DNA of 64,000 bases from Achromobacter xylosoxidans (GCF_001457475.1 NZ_LN831029.1:5890001-5954000); one strand, 5' to 3'. Counted from the first letter of the stretch, positions 28,577 through 39,811 are shown. A program made the numbers and translations. The notes: generated from the letters alone by a model not told the origin.

Positions 28577-29902
28577 ATGAACGCCCCCGCCGAGTTGCCC
28601 GACCTGTCCCATCTCTGGATGCCTTTCACCGCCAACAAGCAGTTCAAGGCGCATCCCCGCATGCTGGCGTCGGCCAAGGGCATGTACTACACCTCGGTCG
28701 ACGGCCGCCAGGTGCTGGACGGCACCGCCGGCCTGTGGTGCGTCAACGCCGGCCACGGCCGCCAGGAGATCGTCGAGGCGATCTCGCGCCAGGCCGGCAC
28801 CATGGATTACGCCCCCGGCTTCCAGCTGGGCCACCCCCTGGCCTTCGAAGCGGCCACGGCGGTCGCCGGCTTCATGCCGCAGGGCCTGGACCGCGTGTTC
28901 TTCACCAACTCGGGTTCCGAGTCGGTCGACACCGCGCTGAAGATCGCCCTGGCCTATCACCGCGCCCGCGGCGAAGGCCAGCGCACCCGCCTGATCGGCC
29001 GCGAGCGCGGCTACCACGGCGTGGGCTTCGGCGGCATCTCGGTCGGCGGCATCTCGACCAACCGCAAGACCTTCTCCGGCGCGCTGCTGCCCGCCGTGGA
29101 CCACCTGCCCCACACCCACAACCTGGAGCAGAACGCCTATTCCAAGGGCCAGCCGGCCTGGGGCGCGCAGTTGGCCGACGAACTCGAACGCATCATCGCG
29201 CTGCACGATGCCTCGACCATCGCCGCCGTCATCGTCGAACCGATGGCCGGTTCCACCGGAGTGCTGATCCCGCCCAAGGGCTACCTGGAAAAGCTGCGCG
29301 AGATCACGTCCAAGCACGGCATCCTGCTGATCTTCGACGAAGTCATCACCGCCTACGGCCGCCTCGGCGCGGCCACCGCGTCGGAATTCTTCGGCGTGAC
29401 GCCGGACCTGATCGCCATGGCCAAGGGCGTCAGCAACGCCGCCGTGCCCGCGGGCGCGGTCGCGGTGCGCCGCGAGGTGCATGACGCCATCGTCAACGGC
29501 CCGGCCGGCGGCATCGAGTTCTTCCACGGCTACACCTATTCGGCCCACCCGCTGGCGGCCGCCGCCATCCTGGCGACGCTGGACATCTACCGCCGCGAAG
29601 ACCTGTTCGGCCGCGCCCGCAAGCTGTCCGGCGCCTTCGAGCAGGCCGCCCACAGCCTGAAGGGCGCGCCGCACGTGATCGACGTGCGCAACCTGGGCCT
29701 GGTAGCCGGCGTCGAGCTGGCGCCGCGCGCCGGCGCGCCGGGCGCGCGCGCCGCCGAAGTGTTCCAGAAGTGCTTCGACAGCGGCCTGATGGTGCGCTAC
29801 ACCGGCGACATCATCGCCGTCTCGCCGCCGCTGATCATCGACGAGGCCCAGATCGGCCAGATCTTCGAGCAGATCGGCAAGGTGCTCAAGGAAGTCGCGT
29901 AA
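28577..29902 (+). CDS. Omega-amino acid:pyruvate aminotransferase (class III, beta-alanine type)
   Basis: A 441-aa PLP enzyme moving the amino group of beta-alanine or other omega-amino acids/amines to pyruvate. [13 protein letters not shown] at the N-terminus and the [15 protein letters not shown] block are typical of this subgroup; the [13 protein letters not shown]sp and the PLP Lys in [11 protein letters not shown] are present; C-terminal [18 protein letters not shown]. The following gene encodes a semialdehyde dehydrogenase, so the product (for example malonic semialdehyde) is passed on. Upstream ATG choice: MNAPAELPD, preceded by CTGGAG. Confidence 0.92.
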   Translation: MNAPAELPDLSHLWMPFTANKQFKAHPRMLASAKGMYYTSVDGRQVLDGTAGLWCVNAGHGRQEIVEAISRQAGTMDYAPGFQLGHPLAFEAATAVAGFMPQGLDRVFFTNSGSESVDTALKIALAYHRARGEGQRTRLIGRERGYHGVGFGGISVGGISTNRKTFSGALLPAVDHLPHTHNLEQNAYSKGQPAWGAQLADELERIIALHDASTIAAVIVEPMAGSTGVLIPPKGYLEKLREITSKHGILLIFDEVITAYGRLGAATASEFFGVTPDLIAMAKGVSNAAVPAGAVAVRREVHDAIVNGPAGGIEFFHGYTYSAHPLAAAAILATLDIYRREDLFGRARKLSGAFEQAAHSLKGAPHVIDVRNLGLVAGVELAPRAGAPGARAAEVFQKCFDSGLMVRYTGDIIAVSPPLIIDEAQIGQIFEQIGKVLKEVA

Positions 29903-30000
29903 CCCCCCGGCGCGGCGCAGGCGCCGCGCATCGCACACAACGGCGGGCGGCCCCGGGCCGCCCTCCGGCGTTTTCAAAGAACCCCGCTCCGAGCTTTCCC

Positions 30001-31497
30001 ATGAAGAAGAACCTCTCGCACTACATCAACGGCCAGCCCTACGATGGCCGCAGCAACCGCTACGCCGACGGTTTCAACCCGGCCACCGGCGAGATCATCA
30101 CTTCCGTGCCGCTGGCTTCCACCGACGAAGTGGCGCTGGCCGTGGCCGCGGCCAAGGCCGCCTTTCCGGCCTGGTCGGAAACCCCCGCGCTCAAGCGCGC
30201 CCGGGTGCTGTTCAACTTCAAGGCGCTGCTGGACAAGCACCAGGACGAGCTGGCCGAACTGATCACGCGCGAGCACGGCAAGGTGTTCTCGGACGCCAAG
30301 GGCGAAGTGATGCGCGGCATCGAGATCGTCGAATTCGCCTGCGGCATTCCTCATCTGTTCAAGGGCCAGTATTCCGACCAGATCGGCGGCGGCATCGACA
30401 ACTGGAGCATGCGCCAGGCGCTGGGCGTGGTGGCCGGCATCACGCCGTTCAACTTCCCGATGATGGTGCCGTGCTGGATGTTCCCGGTGGCCATCGCCTG
30501 CGGCAACACCTTCGTGCTCAAGCCGTCCGAACGCGATCCCTCGGCCTCGCTGCGCCTGGCCGAGCTGCTGACCGAAGCCGGCCTGCCGCCGGGCGTGTTC
30601 AACGTGGTGCACGGCGACAAGCAGGCCGTGGACGCGCTGATCGCGCACCCCGACGTCGAGGCCCTGTCGTTCGTCGGCTCGACCCCCATCGCCGAATACA
30701 TCTACGCCGAAGGCACGCGCCGCGGCAAACGCGTGCAGGCCCTGGGCGGCGCCAAGAACCACCTGGTGGTGATGCCCGACGCCGACCTCGACCAGGTCAC
30801 CGACGCGCTGATGGGCGCGGCCTACGGCTCGGCCGGCGAACGCTGCATGGCGATCTCGGTGGCCGTGGCGGTGGGCGACGTGGCCGACAAGGTCATCGAA
30901 CGCCTGGTCCCGCGCGTCAAGGCGCTGGTGGTCAAGGACGGCATGCAGGGCGACGCCGAAATGGGCCCGCTGGTCACGGCGCAGCACCGCAACAAGGTCA
31001 TCGGCTACATCGAGGACGGCGTCGCCGCCGGCGCGGAGCTGGTGGTCGACGGCCGCGGCCTGAAGGTGCCGGGCGCCGAAAAAGGCTTCTTCCTGGGCGG
31101 CACGCTGTTCGACAAGGTCAAGCCCGCGATGAACATCTATCGCGAAGAGATCTTCGGACCGGTGCTGTGCGTGGTGCGCGTGCCCGACTTCGCCGCCGCG
31201 GTCGAGCTGATCAACGCCCATGAATTCGGCAACGGCGTGGCCTGCTTCACGTCCGATGGCGGCGTGGCGCGCGCCTTCGCCCGCCAGATCAAGGTGGGCA
31301 TGGTCGGCATCAACGTGCCGATCCCGGTGCCGATGGCCTGGCATTCGTTCGGCGGCTGGAAGCGTTCGCTGTTCGGCGACCACCATGCCTACGGCGAAGA
31401 AGGCATCCGCTTCTACTCACGCTACAAGAGCGTGATGCAGCGCTGGCCGGACAGCATCGCCAAGGGCGCGGAATTCACCATGCCGGTGGCCAAGTGA
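30001..31497 (+). CDS. mmsA: CoA-acylating methylmalonate/malonate-semialdehyde dehydrogenase
   Basis: A 498-aa NAD- and CoA-dependent aldehyde dehydrogenase. Catalytic Cys in [17 protein letters not shown]-binding [27 protein letters not shown] and the C-terminal [12 protein letters not shown] are MmsA hallmarks. With the preceding aminotransferase it would convert beta-alanine to acetyl-CoA, or 3-aminoisobutyrate to propionyl-CoA. The gap to the aminotransferase is 98 bp and holds a GC stem-loop (29945-29963). Confidence 0.93.
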   Translation: MKKNLSHYINGQPYDGRSNRYADGFNPATGEIITSVPLASTDEVALAVAAAKAAFPAWSETPALKRARVLFNFKALLDKHQDELAELITREHGKVFSDAKGEVMRGIEIVEFACGIPHLFKGQYSDQIGGGIDNWSMRQALGVVAGITPFNFPMMVPCWMFPVAIACGNTFVLKPSERDPSASLRLAELLTEAGLPPGVFNVVHGDKQAVDALIAHPDVEALSFVGSTPIAEYIYAEGTRRGKRVQALGGAKNHLVVMPDADLDQVTDALMGAAYGSAGERCMAISVAVAVGDVADKVIERLVPRVKALVVKDGMQGDAEMGPLVTAQHRNKVIGYIEDGVAAGAELVVDGRGLKVPGAEKGFFLGGTLFDKVKPAMNIYREEIFGPVLCVVRVPDFAAAVELINAHEFGNGVACFTSDGGVARAFARQIKVGMVGINVPIPVPMAWHSFGGWKRSLFGDHHAYGEEGIRFYSRYKSVMQRWPDSIAKGAEFTMPVAK

Positions 31498-31517
31498 CCA
31501 TGTAGACGCGTTCACCG

Positions 31518-31545
31518 CCCCGAGCCGCCAGGCGGCCGGGGTTTT
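31518..31545 (+). terminator. Intrinsic terminator or attenuator after mmsA
   Basis: CCCCG and CCGCC on the left pair with GGCGG and CGGGG on the right over one loop base with a small bulge, followed by TTTT (31542-31545). It separates the aminotransferase-mmsA pair from the MlrC-ABC group, perhaps only partly because the strand and spacing continue. Confidence 0.55.
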
Positions 31546-31575
31546 GCCGAAAGACACACAACAAGGGGAATCCTG

Positions 31576-33081
31576 ATGCGCATCGGGATCGGCGGCTTTC
31601 AGCATGAAACCAATACCTTCGCGCCTTCGCGCGCGGCGTGGGAAGACTTTGCCGACAAGGGCGGCGGCTGGCCGAAGCTGGTCAGCGGTCCGGCGATGTT
31701 CCAGGCCGTGGCCGGCGCCAACATTCCCGTGGCCGGCTTCATCGAGGCCATGCAACAGCACACGCTGCTGCCGGCCACGTGGGCCGCGGCCAGCCCTTCC
31801 GGTCCAGTCACCGAGGATGCCTTCGAACGCATCAGCGCCCTGATCCTGCAGGGCCTGCAAGCGGCCCTGCCGCTGGACGGCGTGTACCTGGACCTGCACG
31901 GCGCCATGGTCACCGAGCACCTGGACGACGGCGAAGGCGAACTGCTCAAGCGCGTGCGCGCGCTGGTCGGCCCCGACGTGCCGGTGGTGGCCAGCCTGGA
32001 CCTGCACGCCAACATGACAGCGGCGATGGTGCGCCACGCCGACGCGCTGGTCTGCTACCGCACCTATCCGCACATCGACATGGCCGAGACCGGCCAGCGC
32101 GCCGCCGCGCTGCTGGCGCGGCGCCTGGCCGGCGCGCCCCGTCCCTGCGTGGCCCTGCGACAGTTGCCCTACCTGATTCCGCTGTGCTGGCAATCGACCG
32201 ACATCGAGCCGGCGCGCAGCCTGTACCAGATGGTGGGCGACATCGAGGCGCGCGGCGCCCAGAGCGTGTCGCTGGCCACCGGTTTTCCGGCGGCGGATTT
32301 CCCCGATTGCCTGCCCGCGGTATGGGCCTACGGCGCCACCCAGGCCGAGGCCGACGCGGCCGCCGACACGCTGGCGCGCGCGGTGCTCGATGCCGAACGG
32401 GATTTTGGCGGCACCCTGTATTCACCCGATGACGCGGTCACCACCGCCATGCGACTGGCGCGCGAGGCCAACGCGCCGGTGGTCATCGCCGACGCGCAGG
32501 ACAACCCCGGCGCCGGCGGCAGTTCCGACACCACGGGCCTGCTGCGCGCCCTGATCCGCCACCAGGCGCGCGATGCCGCCATCGGATTGATCGTCGATCC
32601 GGAAGCGGCGCTGGCCGCGCACCGCGCCGGCGTGGGTAAATCGGTCCGCATTGCATTGGGTGGACATTCGGGTATTCCCGACGACGAACCGCTGGACGCC
32701 GAGTTCATCGTGGAGAAAACTTCGGATGGGCGCTTCGATACGCATGGCGCGTTCTACCGCGGCTTCCATATGGACCTGGGCCCCAGCGCCTGCCTGCGCA
32801 TCGGCGGCGTGCGCATCGTGGTGGCGTCCAACAAGGTGCAGATGGCGGACCAGGAAATGTTCCGTTTCGCCGGCATCGAGCCGCGCCGCGCGGCCATCCT
32901 GGCGGTGAAAAGCTCGGCGCATTTCCGCGCCGACTTCACCCCCATCGCCCACGCCATCCTGGTTTGCGCCGCGCCGGGATCGATGCTGATGGATGCGGCA
33001 AAACAACCATGGACACGGTTGCGTCCCGGCATCAGAATGGCGCCTTGCGGCCCGGTTTTTTCCAGCGCCGCAAGCGACTGA
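31576..33081 (+). CDS. MlrC (M81) family metallopeptidase, copy 1
   Basis: A 501-aa cytosolic zinc peptidase of the family named for microcystinase C, which trims linear peptides. Conserved blocks: GGFQHETNTFAP at the N-terminus, LDLHGAMVTEH, SLDLHANMTAAM (Asp/His metal ligands), YRTYPHIDM (His) and ADAQDNPGAGGSSDTTGLLRAL. GGGGAA lies seven bases before the ATG. A second MlrC-like gene 6.7 kb downstream brackets the same transporter, which suggests both act on an imported peptide or amide. Actual substrate unknown. Confidence 0.88.
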   Translation: MRIGIGGFQHETNTFAPSRAAWEDFADKGGGWPKLVSGPAMFQAVAGANIPVAGFIEAMQQHTLLPATWAAASPSGPVTEDAFERISALILQGLQAALPLDGVYLDLHGAMVTEHLDDGEGELLKRVRALVGPDVPVVASLDLHANMTAAMVRHADALVCYRTYPHIDMAETGQRAAALLARRLAGAPRPCVALRQLPYLIPLCWQSTDIEPARSLYQMVGDIEARGAQSVSLATGFPAADFPDCLPAVWAYGATQAEADAAADTLARAVLDAERDFGGTLYSPDDAVTTAMRLAREANAPVVIADAQDNPGAGGSSDTTGLLRALIRHQARDAAIGLIVDPEAALAAHRAGVGKSVRIALGGHSGIPDDEPLDAEFIVEKTSDGRFDTHGAFYRGFHMDLGPSACLRIGGVRIVVASNKVQMADQEMFRFAGIEPRRAAILAVKSSAHFRADFTPIAHAILVCAAPGSMLMDAAKQPWTRLRPGIRMAPCGPVFSSAASD

Positions 33082-33089
33082 CCCTCGCA

Positions 33090-33110
33090 CGCCGCGCCCG
33101 GGGCGCGGCG
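33090..33110. other. GC-rich stem-loop between mlrC copy 1 and the binding-protein gene
   Basis: A ten-base arm (33090-33099) pairs with 33101-33110. Without a T-run it is more likely an mRNA-stability or processing hairpin, as often seen before highly expressed binding-protein genes. Confidence 0.4.
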
Positions 33111-33165
33111 CGTCAACGACGTAGCGGCAATCCGCGCCGCTCACTACGCATAAAAGGGGAATTTC

Positions 33166-34731
33166 ATGCTCAAGTTCGTCCGCGCGGCCGCGTTCGCCGG
33201 CGCCACCCTGCTGATGGCCCATGGCGCCTACGCCGACACCGTCATCAAGGCGGTGATGCATTCGCCGCTGCGCCTGACCGATCCGCACGCCACCACCGCG
33301 TACATCACCACGTGGCACGGCTACATGATCTACGACACCCTGCTGGCCACCGACGCCGACAACAAGATCCAGCCGCAGATGCTGGAAAAGTGGGATGTCT
33401 CGGCCGACGGCAAGACCTACACCATGACGCTGCGCCCGGGCCAGAAATGGCATGACGGCAAGCCGGTCACGGCCGAGGACTGCGTCGCGTCGATCAAGCG
33501 CTGGGCCGCCGGCGACGGCATGGGCCGCACGCTGCTGAAATTCACCGACAAGATCGAAGTCATCGACGACAACAGCTTCCGCATCGTCATGAAGGAACCC
33601 ACGGACCTGGCGCTGCGCGCCCTGTCCAAGCCGACCGGCACCGCGCCGTTCATGATGCCCAAGCGCATCGCCGAACTGCCCATCGGCCAGCCGATCACCG
33701 ACATGACCGGCTCGGGCCCGTTCAAGGTCATCGAGTTCAAGCCAGGCGTGAAGACCGTCTACGCCAAGAACGCCGACTACGTGCCGCGCAAGGAACCCGC
33801 CAGCGGCCTGGCCGGCGGCAAGGTGGTGAACGTGGACAAGGTGCAATGGGATGTGATGCCCGACGCCCTGACCACCGCCAACGCCCTGCTGGGCGGCGAA
33901 ATCGACTTCGTCGAGCAGTTCCCCTATGACCTGCTGCCGATGATCGAAGGCAACAAGGACCTGAAGGAAGAGTCGCTCAGCCCGGTCGGCTACTTCACGA
34001 TGTACCGCTTCAACTTCAAGTACCCGCCCTTCAACAACAAGAAGATCCGCCAGGCCGCGATGTACGCCATCGGCCAGGAAGACGTGATGAAGGCGCTGGT
34101 GGGCAATCCCAAGTACTGGAAGACCTGCGCCTCGCTGTGGGGCTGCGGCACGCCGCTGGAATCGGACATCGGCAAGGACGTGGTGGTGCCCTCGAACATC
34201 GAGAAGGCCAAGGCCCTGCTGAAGGAAGCCGGCTATGACAACACCCCGATCCTGGTGATGCACGCCACCGACGTCGGCACGCTGTCGGCCCAGCCGGTGG
34301 TGATGGCCCAGGCCCTGCGCAAGGCCGGCTTCAACGTCAACCTGGCGGCGATGGACTGGCAGAGCGTGGCGACCCGCCGCGCCTCCAAGGCGGCGCCGGC
34401 CGAAGGCGGCTGGAACATCCACAACACCAACTGGTACGCCACCGACGTGATGGACCCGGTGCGCTCGGCCCCGGCCGCGGCCAACGGCGACAACGCCTGG
34501 TTCGGCTGGCCCGACTTCCCCCAGGTCGAGGAACTGCGCACCAAGTTCGCGCTGACCTCCGATCCGGCCGAGCAGAAGAAGATCGCCGATGAATTGCAGC
34601 GCATCGGCATCGACGAGGGCCTGTACGTGCCGCTGGGCCAGATGTCGGTGCCCACCGTGTATACGGCCAAGCTCTCGGGCCTGGTGCATGCGCCGGTGTT
34701 CGCGTTCTGGAATGTGAAAAAAGCCCCTTGA
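33166..34731 (+). CDS. ABC transporter periplasmic substrate-binding protein (DppA/OppA family)
   Basis: A 521-aa secreted protein with a Sec signal (Lys/Arg start, hydrophobic core, cleavage near HGAYADT). MLEKWDVSADGKTYTMTLRPG is the family 5 solute-binding signature, and AMYAIGQEDVMKAL and LSGLVHAPVFAFWNVKKAP are typical further on. It should bind a peptide or similar nitrogen compound for the permease encoded by the next three genes. GGGG before the ATG is a good ribosome site. Confidence 0.92.
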   Translation: MLKFVRAAAFAGATLLMAHGAYADTVIKAVMHSPLRLTDPHATTAYITTWHGYMIYDTLLATDADNKIQPQMLEKWDVSADGKTYTMTLRPGQKWHDGKPVTAEDCVASIKRWAAGDGMGRTLLKFTDKIEVIDDNSFRIVMKEPTDLALRALSKPTGTAPFMMPKRIAELPIGQPITDMTGSGPFKVIEFKPGVKTVYAKNADYVPRKEPASGLAGGKVVNVDKVQWDVMPDALTTANALLGGEIDFVEQFPYDLLPMIEGNKDLKEESLSPVGYFTMYRFNFKYPPFNNKKIRQAAMYAIGQEDVMKALVGNPKYWKTCASLWGCGTPLESDIGKDVVVPSNIEKAKALLKEAGYDNTPILVMHATDVGTLSAQPVVMAQALRKAGFNVNLAAMDWQSVATRRASKAAPAEGGWNIHNTNWYATDVMDPVRSAPAAANGDNAWFGWPDFPQVEELRTKFALTSDPAEQKKIADELQRIGIDEGLYVPLGQMSVPTVYTAKLSGLVHAPVFAFWNVKKAP

Positions 34732-34757
34732 CGGGCAAGTAGTTCAGGGGGAAATAC

Positions 34758-35699
34758 ATGCTGGCATTCGTCTCACGCCGGCTCCTCGCGACCATCCCCG
34801 TTCTGGTGATGGTCGCGGTGGTGGTCTTTGCGATATTGCGTTTGAGCCCGGGTGATCCGGCCATCATCATGGCCGGCGACGGCGCCACTCCCGAGCGGAT
34901 CGAACAGATCCGCCAGACGATGGGCCTGGACCAGCCGATGGCCAGGCAGTTCTTCATCTGGGGCGGCAAGCTGCTTCAGGGTGACCTGGGCACCTCGCTG
35001 ATGTCCGGCGTGCCGGTCACCCAGCTCATCGGCCAGCGCCTCGAACCGTCGTTGAGCCTGGCGCTGTTGACGCTGGTCTTCACGCTGATCGTGGCGATCC
35101 CGCTGGGCGTGCTGGCGGCCTGGCGCCAGGGCCGGCTGCTGGACCGCGCGGTCATGGGCTTTTCGGTGCTGGGCTTCTCGGTGCCGGTGTTCGTCACCGG
35201 CTACCTGCTGATCTGGGCCTTCGCCATCAAGCTGGGCTGGTTCAACGTGCAGGGCTACACGCCGCTGGCCAATGGCTTCTGGTTGTTCCTGCATCGGCTG
35301 ATCCTGCCGTCGCTGGCGCTGTCCACCGTGTACATCGCCCTGATCGCGCGCATCACGCGCACCAGCGTCATCGAGGTGATGGGCGAGGACTTCATCCGCA
35401 CCGCGCGCTCCAAGGGGCTGACCGAGACCGGCGTGCTGCTGGGCCACGCGTTGCGCAATGCCGCGGTGCCCATCGCCACGGTGGTGGGCCTGGGCATCGC
35501 GCTGCTGATCAGCGGCGTGGTGGTGACCGAATCGGTGTTCAACATCCCCGGCCTGGGCCGGCTGGTGGTCGAAGCCGTGCTGGCGCGCGACTACCCCGTG
35601 ATCCAGGGCCTGACGCTGTTCTTCGCCTTCGTCTACGTGTTCATCAATCTGGTTGTCGATTGCGCCTACACGGTGTTCGACCCCCGTATCCGATACTGA
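34758..35699 (+). CDS. ABC transporter permease, DppB type
   Basis: A 313-aa inner-membrane permease with six predicted helices. RRLLATIPVLVMVAVVVFAILRL forms the first helix (shown in part), LGDLGTSL-like QGDLGTSLMSG follows, and the EAA loop is EDFIRTARSKGLTETGVLLGHALRNA. It pairs with the DppC-type permease whose ATG lies nine bases after this stop. Confidence 0.93.
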   Translation: MLAFVSRRLLATIPVLVMVAVVVFAILRLSPGDPAIIMAGDGATPERIEQIRQTMGLDQPMARQFFIWGGKLLQGDLGTSLMSGVPVTQLIGQRLEPSLSLALLTLVFTLIVAIPLGVLAAWRQGRLLDRAVMGFSVLGFSVPVFVTGYLLIWAFAIKLGWFNVQGYTPLANGFWLFLHRLILPSLALSTVYIALIARITRTSVIEVMGEDFIRTARSKGLTETGVLLGHALRNAAVPIATVVGLGIALLISGVVVTESVFNIPGLGRLVVEAVLARDYPVIQGLTLFFAFVYVFINLVVDCAYTVFDPRIRY

Positions 35700-35708
35700 G
35701 GCCACGCC

Positions 35709-36614
35709 ATGCAAACGCCAACCGACGCCGCCGCGCAAGCGGCCGCCGATCTTCCCGGCGGCGGCACGCCCCACGTCACCGCCTGGCGCCAGATCCGCCA
35801 GGGCCTCAAAAGCTGGCCGGTGATGCTGGCCCTGGTGGTGCTGCTCATCATTGTCGCCATCGCCCTGTTCGCCCCGCTGCTGGGCACGGTCGACCCGACG
35901 TCCATCAATCCCGGCGCGCGCCTGAAGCAGCCGTTCACCGATTACCTGTTCGGCACCGACGCCTTCGGCCGCGACGTCTGGTCGCGCGTGGCCTACGGCG
36001 CGCGCGTCTCGCTGATCGCGGGGCTGGGCGCGGCGGTCATCAGCGTCACCATCGGGCTGGTGGTCGGCGTCATCGCCGGCTGGTTCCGCTCGCTCGACGG
36101 CATCATCATGCGCACCATGGACGCCATCATGGCGATCCCCGGCATCCTGTTGGCGATTGCCCTGGTGTCGGTCACCGGTGCCAGCCTGATGACGGTGCTG
36201 GTGGCCATCACCATCCCCGAGATTCCACGGGTGGTGCGCCTGGTGCGCGGCCAGATCCTGACCGTTCGCGGCGAGCCCTACGTCGAAGCGGCGCTGGCGC
36301 TGGGCACGCCGCTGCCGCTGCTGCTGTGGCGCCACATGGTGCCCAGCACCATCGCGCCGCTGACCGTGCAGGGCACGTATGTGTTCGCTTCGGCCATGCT
36401 GACCGAGGCCATCCTCAGCTTCCTGGGCGCGGGCATCCCGCCCGAGATCGCCTCCTGGGGCAACATCATGTCCGAAGGCCGCATGTACTTCCGCATGCTG
36501 CCTGGCCTGATCCTGTTCCCGGGGCTGTTCCTGTCGCTGACCGTGCTCAGCGTGAACATCCTGGGCGACGCGCTGCGCGACGCCCTCGATCCGAAAATGG
36601 TGCGCAGGATCTGA
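35709..36614 (+). CDS. ABC transporter permease, DppC type
   Basis: A 301-aa permease with the DppC/OppC N-terminal segment (VDPTSINPGARLKQP, GTDAFGRDVWSRV) and EAA loop EPYVEAALALGTPLPLLLWRH. Six helices are expected. Its TGA overlaps the ATG of the ATPase gene (TGATG), so translation is coupled. Confidence 0.93.
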   Translation: MQTPTDAAAQAAADLPGGGTPHVTAWRQIRQGLKSWPVMLALVVLLIIVAIALFAPLLGTVDPTSINPGARLKQPFTDYLFGTDAFGRDVWSRVAYGARVSLIAGLGAAVISVTIGLVVGVIAGWFRSLDGIIMRTMDAIMAIPGILLAIALVSVTGASLMTVLVAITIPEIPRVVRLVRGQILTVRGEPYVEAALALGTPLPLLLWRHMVPSTIAPLTVQGTYVFASAMLTEAILSFLGAGIPPEIASWGNIMSEGRMYFRMLPGLILFPGLFLSLTVLSVNILGDALRDALDPKMVRRI

Positions 36615-38305
36615 TGCCGATGACCTACTCTCCCACTCCCCCCGCGGGCGATACCTCGTCCGCCGTGCTGGCGATCCGCAACCTGTCGGTGGAGGTCGGC
36701 GGCGCCGGCAACCGCGTGGTGCGCAACCTGAGCCTGGACGTGCACGCCGGCGAAACCGTGTGCGTGGTCGGCGAGTCCGGCTCGGGCAAGTCGGTCACAT
36801 CGCTGGCCGTCATGGGCCTGTTGCCGGCCGGCGTGCTGCGCATCAGCGCGGGCTCGATCCGCGTCGAAGGCGAGGACGTGGCCAACGCCACGCCGCGGCG
36901 CCTGCGCGAACTGCGCGCCACCCGCATGGCCATGGTGTTCCAGGAACCCATGACGGCGCTGAACCCCGTGCACACCGTCGGCAAGCAGGTCGACGAAGTG
37001 CTGCGCCTGCATCGCCGCATGTCGGCCGCCGAACGCCGCGCCAAGGTACTGGACATGTTCCGCTCGGTGCACCTGCCCGACGTCGAGCGCATCTACGATG
37101 CCTATCCGCACCAGCTCTCGGGCGGCCAGCGCCAGCGCATCGTGATCGCGATGGCGCTGATCCTGGAGCCCAAGCTGCTGATCGCCGACGAGCCGACCAC
37201 GGCGCTGGACGTCACCACGCAGAAGCAGATCCTGCTGCTGATCAAGGAACTGCAGGTCAAGCACCAGACCGCCGTGCTGTTCATCACGCACGACTTCGGC
37301 GTGGTGGCCGAGATCGCCGACCGAATCGTGGTGATGAACCGCGGCGACCTGATCGAAAGCGGCACCCGCGACGAGATCCTGGCCGAACCCAAGCAGTCGT
37401 ACACGCGGCGCCTGGTGTCGTCGGTGCCCAGCCTGGTGCCGTTGCACCGCGAAGCGCCCGCGGGCGTGCCGGTGCTGCACGTCAAGGGCCTGGGGCGCAC
37501 CTACGGCGGCAAGCGCTCGCTGTTCTCGCGCAGCGCGCCGCGCAACGTGATCGCGGCAGCAGACGTCAACCTGACGCTGCGCAAGGGCGAAATCCTCGGC
37601 ATCGTGGGCGAGTCCGGCTCGGGCAAGTCGACCGTGGCGCGCTGCATCGTGCGCCTGATCGAACCCACCGCCGGCCACATGATGATGGGCGGCGAAGACC
37701 TCAGCACGCTGTCCGGCGCGGCCCTGCGCCCGGTGCGGCGCCGCATCCAGATCGTGTTCCAGGATCCTTACCGCTCGCTCAACCCGCGCCGCACCGTGGG
37801 CGAGTCCATCATCGAAGGCCTGCTCAACTTCGGCGTGCCGCGCGAGCAGGCGCTGCAACGTGCCGGCGAGACGCTGTCGGTGGTCGGGCTGAGCCCCGAC
37901 GCCATGCGACGCTACCCGCACCAGTTCTCAGGCGGCCAGCGCCAGCGCATCTGCATCGCCCGCGCGCTGGTGATGGACCCCGAGATCCTGGTGGCCGACG
38001 AAGCCGTGTCGGCGCTGGACGTGTCGGTGCAGGCGCAGGTGCTGGAACTGCTCGAGCAGGTGCGCGAGCGCACCGGCGTGGGCGTGCTGTTCATCACGCA
38101 TGACCTGCGCGTGGCCGCGCAGATCTGCGACACCATCATGGTCATGCAGCGCGGCAAGGTCGTCGAGACCGGCGCCGCCCAGGCCGTGCTGACCGATCCC
38201 CGCCACGAGTACACCCGCGCCCTGATCGACGCGGCGCCCGGGCGCGACTGGGACTTCCGCAACTTCCGGCCCGTGGCGGCCGGGCTGGCGGCCCCCGCCG
38301 CCTGA
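36614..38305 (+). CDS. Fused dipeptide-type ABC ATPase (DppD-DppF in one chain)
   Basis: A 563-aa cytosolic protein with two complete ATPase domains. Each has a Walker A GESGSGKS (about 53 and about 335), a signature ([18 protein letters not shown]), Walker B ([24 protein letters not shown]) and an H-loop FITHD. In E. coli the two halves are separate DppD and DppF proteins; the fused form is common in proteobacteria (YejF/GsiA type). Start overlaps the preceding permease stop; an ATG two codons later (MTYS) is possible. Confidence 0.93.
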   Translation: MPMTYSPTPPAGDTSSAVLAIRNLSVEVGGAGNRVVRNLSLDVHAGETVCVVGESGSGKSVTSLAVMGLLPAGVLRISAGSIRVEGEDVANATPRRLRELRATRMAMVFQEPMTALNPVHTVGKQVDEVLRLHRRMSAAERRAKVLDMFRSVHLPDVERIYDAYPHQLSGGQRQRIVIAMALILEPKLLIADEPTTALDVTTQKQILLLIKELQVKHQTAVLFITHDFGVVAEIADRIVVMNRGDLIESGTRDEILAEPKQSYTRRLVSSVPSLVPLHREAPAGVPVLHVKGLGRTYGGKRSLFSRSAPRNVIAAADVNLTLRKGEILGIVGESGSGKSTVARCIVRLIEPTAGHMMMGGEDLSTLSGAALRPVRRRIQIVFQDPYRSLNPRRTVGESIIEGLLNFGVPREQALQRAGETLSVVGLSPDAMRRYPHQFSGGQRQRICIARALVMDPEILVADEAVSALDVSVQAQVLELLEQVRERTGVGVLFITHDLRVAAQICDTIMVMQRGKVVETGAAQAVLTDPRHEYTRALIDAAPGRDWDFRNFRPVAAGLAAPAA

Positions 38306-38349
38306 GGCGTCCCAATCAACCCAGGCATCCCACGCAATCGGAATCCGCC

Positions 38350-39759
38350 ATGTCGCAACCGCATGAACTCTCGGCCCAGGAGCTGCTGGCCGCCTACCGT
38401 AACAAGACCCTGTCGCCGGTCGAGGCGACCCGCTCGGTGCTCGACCACATCGCGCGCTGGGAACCGCACATCCACGCCACCTATGCGCTCGATCCCGACC
38501 AGGCGCTGGCGCAGGCGCGCGCTTCCGAGGCGCGCTGGATGAAGGGCGAGCCGCAGGCTTGCGGCGGCTACTCGCTGGACGGCGTGCCCGCCACCATCAA
38601 GGAAAACATCGCCACCCGCGGCGTGCCGGTGCCGCTGGGCACGGCCGCCACCGACTTGACGCCGGCCGCGGCCGACGCCCCGCCGGCGGCGCGCATGCGC
38701 GAGGCCGGCGCGGTAGTGCTGGGCAAGACCACCATGCCCGACTACGGCATGCTGTCCTCGGGACTGTCGAGTTTCCATGCGCTGACGCGCAACCCCTGGG
38801 ACCTGAGCAAAAACCCGGGCGGCTCCAGCGCCGGCGCCGGAGCGGCGGCGGCGGCGGGCTACGGCCCGCTGCACATCGGCACCGACATCGGCGGCTCGGT
38901 GCGCCTGCCGGCCGCCTGGTGCGGCATCGCCACGCTCAAGCCCAGCCTGGGCCGCATCCCCATCGACCCTCCCTTCATGGGCCGCTGCGCCGGCCCCATG
39001 ACCCGCGACATCACTGACGCCGCGCTGATGATGGGCGTGCTGTCGCAGCCCGACGCGCGCGATCACATGAGCCTGCCGTTCCAGGACTTCGACTGGCTCA
39101 ACCTGGATATCGACGTGCGCGGCCTGCGCATCGGCCTGCAGCTCGAAGCCGGCTGCGGCCTGCCGCTGGACCCGGAGATCCGCGCCGCCGTCGAAGCCGC
39201 GGCCCGACTGTTCGAGTCGGCCGGCGCCATCGTCACGCCGCTCAAGCCGTGGATGACGCCGGAGATGCTGGACGGCGTCGACCGTTTCTGGCGCACCCGC
39301 TCGGCCATCGACCTGGGGGCCCTGCCGCAAGCGCGCCGCGACAAGATCCTGCCGTTCATCCGCGCCTGGGCCGAAAGCGGCGGCGGCCAATCCGGCGAGG
39401 CCGTGTTCCGCAGCTACTACGAAACCCTGAACGTGCGCGCCAAGACCGTGGCCGCCACCGCCCCCTACGACTACGTGCTGTCGCCGGTGGCGCCGGTGGT
39501 GGCCTACAACGCCGAGTGGGCCGCGCCTACCAACGAGGTCGCCACGACCATGCACCACATCGGCTACACCTTGCCCTACAACATGAGCGAGCAGCCGGCC
39601 GCCTCGGTCAATTGCGGTTATACCCGGGCAGGCCTGCCGATCGGCCTGCAGATCGCCGGCGCGCGCTTCGACGATCTGGGCGTGCTGCGCGTGGCCCGCG
39701 CCTGGGAACGCATGCGCCCGGCCCAGCAGCCCTGGCCGCAGCCGCCCCGGGCCGTCTAA
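38350..39759 (+). CDS. Amidase signature family hydrolase
   Basis: A 469-aa amidase with the Ser-cisSer-Lys triad: Lys in GVPATIKENIATRG, cis-Ser in NPGGSSAGAGA and nucleophile Ser in GTDIGGSVRLPAAWCG. Function is C-N bond hydrolysis of an amide; the substrate cannot be read out. Place between the transporter and a second MlrC peptidase suggests that it works on the imported compound. Spacing from the ATPase gene is 44 bp. Confidence 0.9.
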   Translation: MSQPHELSAQELLAAYRNKTLSPVEATRSVLDHIARWEPHIHATYALDPDQALAQARASEARWMKGEPQACGGYSLDGVPATIKENIATRGVPVPLGTAATDLTPAAADAPPAARMREAGAVVLGKTTMPDYGMLSSGLSSFHALTRNPWDLSKNPGGSSAGAGAAAAAGYGPLHIGTDIGGSVRLPAAWCGIATLKPSLGRIPIDPPFMGRCAGPMTRDITDAALMMGVLSQPDARDHMSLPFQDFDWLNLDIDVRGLRIGLQLEAGCGLPLDPEIRAAVEAAARLFESAGAIVTPLKPWMTPEMLDGVDRFWRTRSAIDLGALPQARRDKILPFIRAWAESGGGQSGEAVFRSYYETLNVRAKTVAATAPYDYVLSPVAPVVAYNAEWAAPTNEVATTMHHIGYTLPYNMSEQPAASVNCGYTRAGLPIGLQIAGARFDDLGVLRVARAWERMRPAQQPWPQPPRAV

Positions 39760-39811
39760 CCCGCGCTGACCGGCCCGATCCCCTTCCCCTTTGGCAACCA
39801 CAGGAATTCCC